The notes beneath the pieces are model-generated. The model worked only from the letters and a program-made list of their open reading frames with translations. It did no database searches and was not told the origin of the DNA. 10,176 nt of DNA from Bacteroidales bacterium (GTDB lineage Bacteria > Bacteroidota > Bacteroidia > Bacteroidales > UBA3663). The stretch lies in NCBI GenBank assembly GCA_017632695.1, contig JAGBQS010000229.1, forward strand, positions 1 through 10,176, written 5' to 3'. Each line of letters begins with the position of its first letter. Position 1 is the first letter of the stretch. This document shows positions 6,233 to 10,176 of the stretch, piece by piece. A program made the position numbers and the translations under genes.

Positions 6233-6307
6233 TGGTCGCTGAGGGATTCGAACCCCCGACCCTCTGCTTGTAAGGCAGACGCTCTGAACCAACTGAGCTA
6301 AGCGACC
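6233..6307 (-). tRNA. tRNA-Val, anticodon UAC
   Basis: A 75-nt cloverleaf read from the minus strand. The acceptor stem GGTCGCT pairs with AGCGACC. The D arm is GCTC/GAGC with loop AGTTGGTTCA; the anticodon stem TCTGC/GCAGA encloses loop CTTACAA, giving anticodon TAC (reads GUA). The variable region is GGGTC, and the T arm GGGGG/CCCTC (one G-U) encloses TTCGAAT. The discriminator base is A and the next bases are CAA, so CCA is not encoded and must be added enzymatically. It has its own promoter about 80 nt upstream. Confidence 0.96.
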
Positions 6308-6380
6308 TAGTATTGGTAGCGACCTTGCGAGGTTGGTCTTCAACCTTGCGAAGGCTAAGCGACCTTCGATTTTAGCGTAG
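6308..6380 (-). repeat. tRNA-Val leader with repeats of the tRNA 5' end
   Basis: The predicted leader contains GGTCGCT twice more (6324-6318 and 6364-6358). The distal copy extends to GGTCGCTTAGC (6364-6354), identical to the first 11 nt of the tRNA. On the plus strand the blocks AGCGACCTTGCGA (6318-6330), CAACCTTGCGA (6341-6351) and AGCGACCTTCGA (6358-6369) form degenerate repeats about 20 nt apart. CAACCT and AGGTTG can also form a hairpin in this leader (6330-6346). Confidence 0.7.
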
Positions 6381-6386
6381 CGGGTG

Positions 6387-6418
6387 CAAAGTTACGGCAA
6401 AAAACAAGGAAATCCAAA
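6387..6418 (-). promoter_or_regulatory. Promoter of tRNA-Val
   Basis: On the minus strand TTTG (6418-6415) and TAACTTTG (6394-6387) are 20 nt apart, matching the Bacteroidetes consensus. The start site should be near 6381, giving a leader of about 74 nt before the mature tRNA. Confidence 0.82.
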
Positions 6419-6457
6419 TTTTTTCATGAAAAAAAGCGAAAAAGAGGCTTTTTTTTT
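6419..6457. repeat. Nested A/T palindromes between two divergent promoters
   Basis: TTTTTTCATGAAAAAA (6419-6434) is a perfect 16-bp palindrome touching the -33 box of the tRNA promoter. Its A-run continues into a second inverted repeat, AAAAAAAGC (6429-6437) with GCTTTTTTT (6447-6455), which runs into the -33 box of the ygiQ promoter. The A-run can pair with either T-run, but not both. Confidence 0.65.
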
Positions 6458-6486
6458 GTTTTTTTCTTCAAAAAACGCTATTTTTG
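6455..6486 (+). promoter_or_regulatory. Promoter of the ygiQ-family gene
   Basis: TTTG (6455-6458) and TATTTTTG (6479-6486) are 20 nt apart. The start site should be near 6492, about 38 nt before the GTG start codon. The T-rich surroundings make chance matches easier here than at the other promoters. Confidence 0.68.
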
Positions 6487-6529
6487 TGCCATAAAAGTTC
6501 AATTTCTGACGAAAAAGTGTTGATAACTT

Positions 6530-8509
6530 GTGATAACTGATTGGTTGCCGACCTCGGCCAAAGAGGTACAAATGCGCGGATGGGACCAGCTGGATGTGGT
6601 TCTGTTCAGTGGTGACGCCTATGTCGACCACCCTTCTTTCGGTGCCGCCGTTATCGGACGGGTGCTCGAGTCGGCAGGCTATCGGGTGGCTATTGTGCCT
6701 CAGCCCAACTGGCGTGATGATTTGCGCGACTTCAGGAAGTTGGGCAAGCCGCGCCTGTTTTTCGGTATTTCTCCCGGGGCGATGGACAGTATGGTGAATC
6801 ATTATACGGCTGCACGTCGCAGGCGCTCGGACGATGCCTATACTCCCGACGGACGTTCAGGCCAGCGACCGGATATGCCCAGTATTGTCTATTCGAAGAT
6901 CTTGCGCGAACTCTTCCCTGATGTGCCGATCGTCTTGGGCGGCATCGAAGCCAGTCTGCGGCGTCTGAGCTATTATGATTATTGGGAAGACCGGCTACGT
7001 CCCAGCTTGCTTACCGAGTGTGAGGCCGACGTGATCTGTTACGGAATGGGCGAGAAGACCATGATCGAGATTGCCCGTCGCATAGAGCAGGGACTGCCTT
7101 ACTACGATGTTCCGCAGGTGGTGAGCCGCCAGCCGCGTATTGATGCACAGGAGGGCGATATCGTACTGCATCCGTTCGAAGAATGCCTGAAGAACAAACG
7201 TTCGCAGGCCGAGAACTTCCGTCACATTGAGGAAGAGAGCAACCAATGGCACAGTCACAGGTTGTGGCAGCAGACAGGCGATATTGCCATTCTGGTTACT
7301 CCGATGTATCCGCCTCTCTCAACCGAGGAGGTCGACCGTTCGTTTGACCTGCCCTATACCCGGATGCCGCATCCCCGGTACAACGGCAAGCGCATTCCGG
7401 CTTACGAGATGATCCGTCATTCCATCTGTATGCATCGGGGCTGCTTCGGAGGCTGTTCGTTTTGTACCATATCGGCTCATCAGGGCAAGTTCATAGCTTC
7501 GCGCAGTAAGGAAAGCATCCTGCGCGAGGCGCGTCAGGTGATTGCTATGCCCGATTTCAAGGGATATATCAGCGACTTGGGCGGACCTTCGGCCAATATG
7601 TACCGTATGCGGGGCAAAGATCTTTCCCTTTGCGAGAAGTGCAAGAAACCGTCCTGTCTGGCTCCAGGAGTATGCCCGAATCTGGATGCCGATCACCGTC
7701 CGCTGCTCGAAATCTACAAGGCCGTCGATGCCTTGCCTGGTGTTAAGAAGAGTTTCATAGGCAGTGGTGTCCGATACGATCTGATCCTGAACGAAGGAAA
7801 GAACGGCGAATATCGGGAAATAAACCGCCGCTATGCCGAGGAACTGATCTGCCATCATGTTTCGGGTCGTCTGAAGGTAGCTCCGGAGCACACCAATCCG
7901 GAGGTGCTCAAGGTGATGCGTAAGCCGTCATTCGAGCTTTTCCATCGGTTCAAGGCTATGTTCGACGAGATCAACCGGAAGAACGGATTGCGTCAGCAGA
8001 TCATACCTTATTTCATATCGTCGCATCCGGGCAGTACGGAGGAGGCGATGGCCGAGCTGGCAGCCGAGACGAAAAGTATGGATTTCCAGCTGGAACAGGT
8101 ACAGGATTTTACTCCGACGCCCATGACCGTTTCGACCGAGATTTACTATAGCGGTCTGCATCCCTATACGCTCCAGCCTTGCTACTGTGCACATAATCCG
8201 GTTGAGAAACAGCGCCAGCGAGCCTATTTCTTCTGGTATCAGAAGGAGAATGTGCCCACACTGAAGGCTTCCTTGCAGAAAATGGGCCGAAGGGATCTGA
8301 TCGACAAGCTGTTCGGCTTTGTCCGTTCCGGGTTTAATAAACCGGATACACCCAAATATAATGGTGATGCCAAAATGGGAAAGAATCCCAATTCCGGGCG
8401 TAATCCTTACGCAGGAAAGGGTCCAAGCACAGGAAAGACTCCTGATTCCGGCTGGAACAGGAACGGTTCGGACCGGAATAAAAGTAAAGACAGAAGAAAA
8501 AACAGGTAG
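6530..8509 (+). CDS. ygiQ: YgiQ-family radical SAM protein
   Basis: A 4Fe-4S radical S-adenosylmethionine enzyme of the widespread YgiQ family, whose reaction I do not know. Residues 1-290 form the YgiQ N-terminal region, with conserved FSGDAYVDHPSFG (26-38), PNWRDDLRDFRKLG (59-72), RSDDAYTP (99-106) and LGGIEASLRR (136-145). The radical SAM cluster motif is C305-FGG-C309-SF-C312, followed by ISDLGGPSANMY (347-358) and a second Cys group, C368/C371/C376/C382, as seen in the family. IAPEHT-type residues (VAPEHT, 450-455) and the DUF3362-like tail (about 540-600) follow. Residues 617-640 are four G-K/R-x-P-x-x hexapeptides and the extreme C-terminus is basic. The GTG start is supported by an in-frame TAA at 6524-6526 and by similarity from ITDWLPTS onward; the next Met (residue 15) would cut conserved sequence. 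Homologues usually carry a few more N-terminal residues. Confidence 0.93.
   Translation: MITDWLPTSAKEVQMRGWDQLDVVLFSGDAYVDHPSFGAAVIGRVLESAGYRVAIVPQPNWRDDLRDFRKLGKPRLFFGISPGAMDSMVNHYTAARRRRSDDAYTPDGRSGQRPDMPSIVYSKILRELFPDVPIVLGGIEASLRRLSYYDYWEDRLRPSLLTECEADVICYGMGEKTMIEIARRIEQGLPYYDVPQVVSRQPRIDAQEGDIVLHPFEECLKNKRSQAENFRHIEEESNQWHSHRLWQQTGDIAILVTPMYPPLSTEEVDRSFDLPYTRMPHPRYNGKRIPAYEMIRHSICMHRGCFGGCSFCTISAHQGKFIASRSKESILREARQVIAMPDFKGYISDLGGPSANMYRMRGKDLSLCEKCKKPSCLAPGVCPNLDADHRPLLEIYKAVDALPGVKKSFIGSGVRYDLILNEGKNGEYREINRRYAEELICHHVSGRLKVAPEHTNPEVLKVMRKPSFELFHRFKAMFDEINRKNGLRQQIIPYFISSHPGSTEEAMAELAAETKSMDFQLEQVQDFTPTPMTVSTEIYYSGLHPYTLQPCYCAHNPVEKQRQRAYFFWYQKENVPTLKASLQKMGRRDLIDKLFGFVRSGFNKPDTPKYNGDAKMGKNPNSGRNPYAGKGPSTGKTPDSGWNRNGSDRNKSKDRRKNR
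8378..8449 (+). repeat. Four 18-nt coding repeats (hexapeptide) in the ygiQ tail
   Basis: Four units of 18 nt encode GKNPNS, GRNPYA, GKGPST and GKTPDS (residues 617-640), plan G-K/R-x-P-x-S/A/T. The nucleotide copies have diverged at several positions, so the array is not a recent slippage product. It lies beyond the conserved domain. Confidence 0.8.
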
Positions 8510-8523
8510 AATAGAGGAAGAAG

Positions 8524-8624
8524 AGGTATAGAATAGGTGTAGAATAGGTATAGAATAGGTATAGAAGAGGGGTAGAAGAGGTATTGAATAGGTGTAGAAG
8601 AGAGATAGAAAAACAGATAGAAAA
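8524..8624. repeat. 11-nt tandem repeat array between ygiQ and the terminator
   Basis: Seven units in exact 11-nt register (8524-8600) with consensus AGGTATAGAAT and few substitutions, followed by two 12-nt related units (AGAGATAGAAAA, ACAGATAGAAAA). It begins 14 nt after the ygiQ stop and ends at the terminator hairpin. The plus strand is almost free of C. Unit length is not a multiple of three, so it is not coding. Confidence 0.88.
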
Positions 8625-8649
8625 ACGGGATGCCAATAGGCACCCCGTT
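8621..8649 (-). terminator. Bidirectional terminator between ygiQ and the convergent outer membrane protein gene
   Basis: AACGGGATGCC (8624-8634) and GGCACCCCGTT (8639-8649) form an 11-bp stem around the loop AATA. On the plus strand one A-C mismatch remains; on the minus strand it becomes a G-U pair and the stem is followed at once by TTTTTCTATC. It therefore fits best as the terminator of the minus-strand gene, and could also end ygiQ. Confidence 0.83.
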
Positions 8650-8703
8650 ATTCGTTTTATTCCACTTATTCCACGAAAGGATTAGTGGTCTGTATCGGAT
8701 GGT

Positions 8704-10143
8704 TTAGAAGTCGAAGTTCAGACCGATACCCAGTACGCGGTTGGTACGCTTGTAATGGTCGGTTTTATCCAAGCCGGAACCGATGAAGTTCTTAACCGTA
8801 ACATCGCGGCTCTCATAGATAGTCTGCATGAAGCCCAGGTCGATGCTCCATTTTTCGGACAGGTGAACGCGAGCGCCCAGACCGTAGCTCTGCGAGTTGG
8901 TTACGAAGCTCAGGTCGTTCATATAAGCGTCCGAGAGGCCATAGCGGGTAATCTGCCAGCCGCACGAAGCGGTAACCCATTTGTTGATGTCGTATTCAGC
9001 ACCGGCTGTAATCTCGTAGGTGTTGTCGTCGATATTCTTCTGCTTGTCACCATACTGCGAGGCATTCTTGTCATCGTACCAGTGGTAACCTACATTGAAG
9101 CGCAGGCTTGCAATAGGCGAATACTGGGCACCTGCAAAGAGGGTAGCCGGGATGTCAGACTTAATCTTGCGTCCGTCGCGGAACTGGGCGAGGGTAGCGT
9201 TCGAGGTTGACAGGGTTGCCGTATAGTTGTTCATTTCCGATTTGTTCTCGAGGCGCAAACGGGTCTTGAACTCATACTTGGCAGCAAAGTTCCAATGTTC
9301 GTTCAGCTTCCAGTCGATGCCGAGCATCGGAGTGAAGCCGAAACCGTTCTGGTCGGCATTGAGCGAAAGGGCATTGTCGTTCAGGTCAACGTCGACGGTT
9401 GCCGAAGTCATAGGGTTAACATAGTAGCCGTGAACATCTTCCACCCAGCCGTTGTAGTTGTTAGTGGCATAAACCAGACGTCCTCCGGCAAAAACAGCCA
9501 GATTGTCGAGCACTTTGTAAGTACCGCCGATTGTCCAGCCGAAATAGTAGGAGCGGCCCTTCATGTAGGCGTTCAGCGAGTAGCTCTGAAAAGCACTTTG
9601 GGCAGCAGCCTTAGCTGCATCAATACCCATACCTGCGTTAGTGAAGCTGGTAACCAGATTGCTCATGATGCCGTTGTAGATGCTGGCCGAGTAGAGGCTC
9701 TCAAAGGTTCCCAGACCGTTATCGAATTCGCATTTGCCGCCGCCTCCGGTCAGCGCGAAGCTCGAATTCACACTCCATTTTTCCCAGTTGTAGCTGAAGT
9801 GAACGCTTGGAATCACGGGAGCCAATGCGTTACCGTCGTACTTGCGGGTCGGGTTGCCGTATTTTGTATTATAGGCCATCAAAGCGTAAGTAGTGGTGAT
9901 GTCGCGCTGCTGTTTGGCGTTCTGAATATTAAAGGCTACGTGCGAACCCGGGGCAAGGAAGGCGGTACCGGCAGGGTTGGCATACATGCCTTCAATGTCG
10001 ATGATTGCCTCCTGGCTCAACTGTCGCAGGAAAGATGCATTCTGATTGGTGTTAGTTACCAAGCCACCGGCTATTGCCGATGAAGAGATCATTGATGCAA
10101 CTGCTGCAGTCAATATCTTGCTGAAGTTTGAGATTGATTTCAT
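8704..10143 (-). CDS. Outer membrane protein of the OmpP1/FadL/TodX family
   Basis: A predicted outer membrane beta-barrel transporter; family members take up long-chain fatty acids or other hydrophobic compounds, but the substrate here cannot be read from sequence. The 479 residues begin with a Sec signal peptide (about 1-25, cleavage after SSAIA). The mature start GGLVTNTNQNASFLRQLSQE is the FadL-type N-terminal region that plugs the barrel, followed by the family NPAG motif (56-59 in MYANPAGTAF). The rest alternates polar and aromatic residues as in amphipathic strands (for example HFSYNWEKW, WTIGGTYKV, FNVGYHWYD), and the last residue is Phe (GIGLNFDF), the usual barrel-assembly signal. 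It is convergent with ygiQ and shares its terminator. The ATG is at 10143; only 33 nt upstream are visible, without a clear promoter. Confidence 0.88.
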   Translation of the reverse strand: MKSISNFSKILTAAVASMISSSAIAGGLVTNTNQNASFLRQLSQEAIIDIEGMYANPAGTAFLAPGSHVAFNIQNAKQQRDITTTYALMAYNTKYGNPTRKYDGNALAPVIPSVHFSYNWEKWSVNSSFALTGGGGKCEFDNGLGTFESLYSASIYNGIMSNLVTSFTNAGMGIDAAKAAAQSAFQSYSLNAYMKGRSYYFGWTIGGTYKVLDNLAVFAGGRLVYATNNYNGWVEDVHGYYVNPMTSATVDVDLNDNALSLNADQNGFGFTPMLGIDWKLNEHWNFAAKYEFKTRLRLENKSEMNNYTATLSTSNATLAQFRDGRKIKSDIPATLFAGAQYSPIASLRFNVGYHWYDDKNASQYGDKQKNIDDNTYEITAGAEYDINKWVTASCGWQITRYGLSDAYMNDLSFVTNSQSYGLGARVHLSEKWSIDLGFMQTIYESRDVTVKNFIGSGLDKTDHYKRTNRVLGIGLNFDF

Positions 10144-10176
10144 TTGGATTTACCTAAAAAATAATAAAGGAATAAA

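Noticed and set aside
5798..6343. 181-codon minus-strand frame from the end of tig across the tRNA
   Set aside because: It covers tRNA-Val, the tig terminator and several inverted repeats, so it cannot be a real gene.
6233..6364. Integration site of a mobile element at tRNA-Val
   Set aside because: The repeats copy the tRNA 5' end and lie upstream. Typical elements duplicate the 3' end, and no integrase or element genes are present.
8334..8636. Minus-strand 100-codon frame with a repeating Leu/Tyr/Phe/Ser-rich sequence
   Set aside because: The periodic protein is a by-product of reading the 11-nt tandem array; the frame also overlaps the ygiQ tail and the terminator.

Overview
The window looks like a chromosomal segment of a Bacteroidales bacterium, probably Prevotellaceae. 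Three things point there: the gene families (an XylA N-terminus of Bacteroides/Prevotella type and a Nudix-fold sugar regulator in front of xylB-xylA), the lack of Shine-Dalgarno sequences, and the promoters. Four intergenic regions carry the Bacteroidetes promoter form TTTG-N20-TAnnTTTG, all with exactly 20 nt between the boxes. Genus is an inference from protein similarity recalled from memory.

Layout. Positions 1-2700 (minus strand) hold a xylose catabolic operon read right to left: promoter, Nudix-winged-helix regulator (xylR-like), xylulokinase xylB, a 219-nt repeat-rich spacer, and the first 42 codons of xylose isomerase xylA, which runs off the left edge. XylA makes xylulose from xylose, XylB phosphorylates it for the pentose phosphate pathway, and the regulator presumably senses a pathway sugar. 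Positions 2981-4435 (plus) hold a lipoprotein-type PhoA-superfamily alkaline phosphatase. Positions 4602-5948 (plus) hold trigger factor (tig), whose promoter is embedded in the terminator-like hairpin behind the phosphatase gene. A strong terminator, four small tandem hairpin repeats and further inverted repeats follow. Then come tRNA-Val(UAC) on the minus strand (6233-6307) and, divergently, a YgiQ-family radical SAM protein (6530-8509). An 11-nt tandem repeat array and a bidirectional terminator separate it from a convergent FadL/OmpP1-type outer membrane protein (10143-8704, minus).

The genes are mostly core household or catabolic functions, and I see no mobile element, CRISPR array or defence system. 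The unusual content is in the non-coding DNA: the repeat-built hairpin between xylB and xylA, a promoter inside a terminator, repeats of the tRNA 5' end in the tRNA leader, tandem hairpins after tig, and the 11-nt array. In the proteins, the notable points are a displaced metal-ligand Glu in the phosphatase, degenerate catalytic motifs in the Nudix regulator and the trigger factor PPIase domain, and a hexapeptide-repeat tail on YgiQ.
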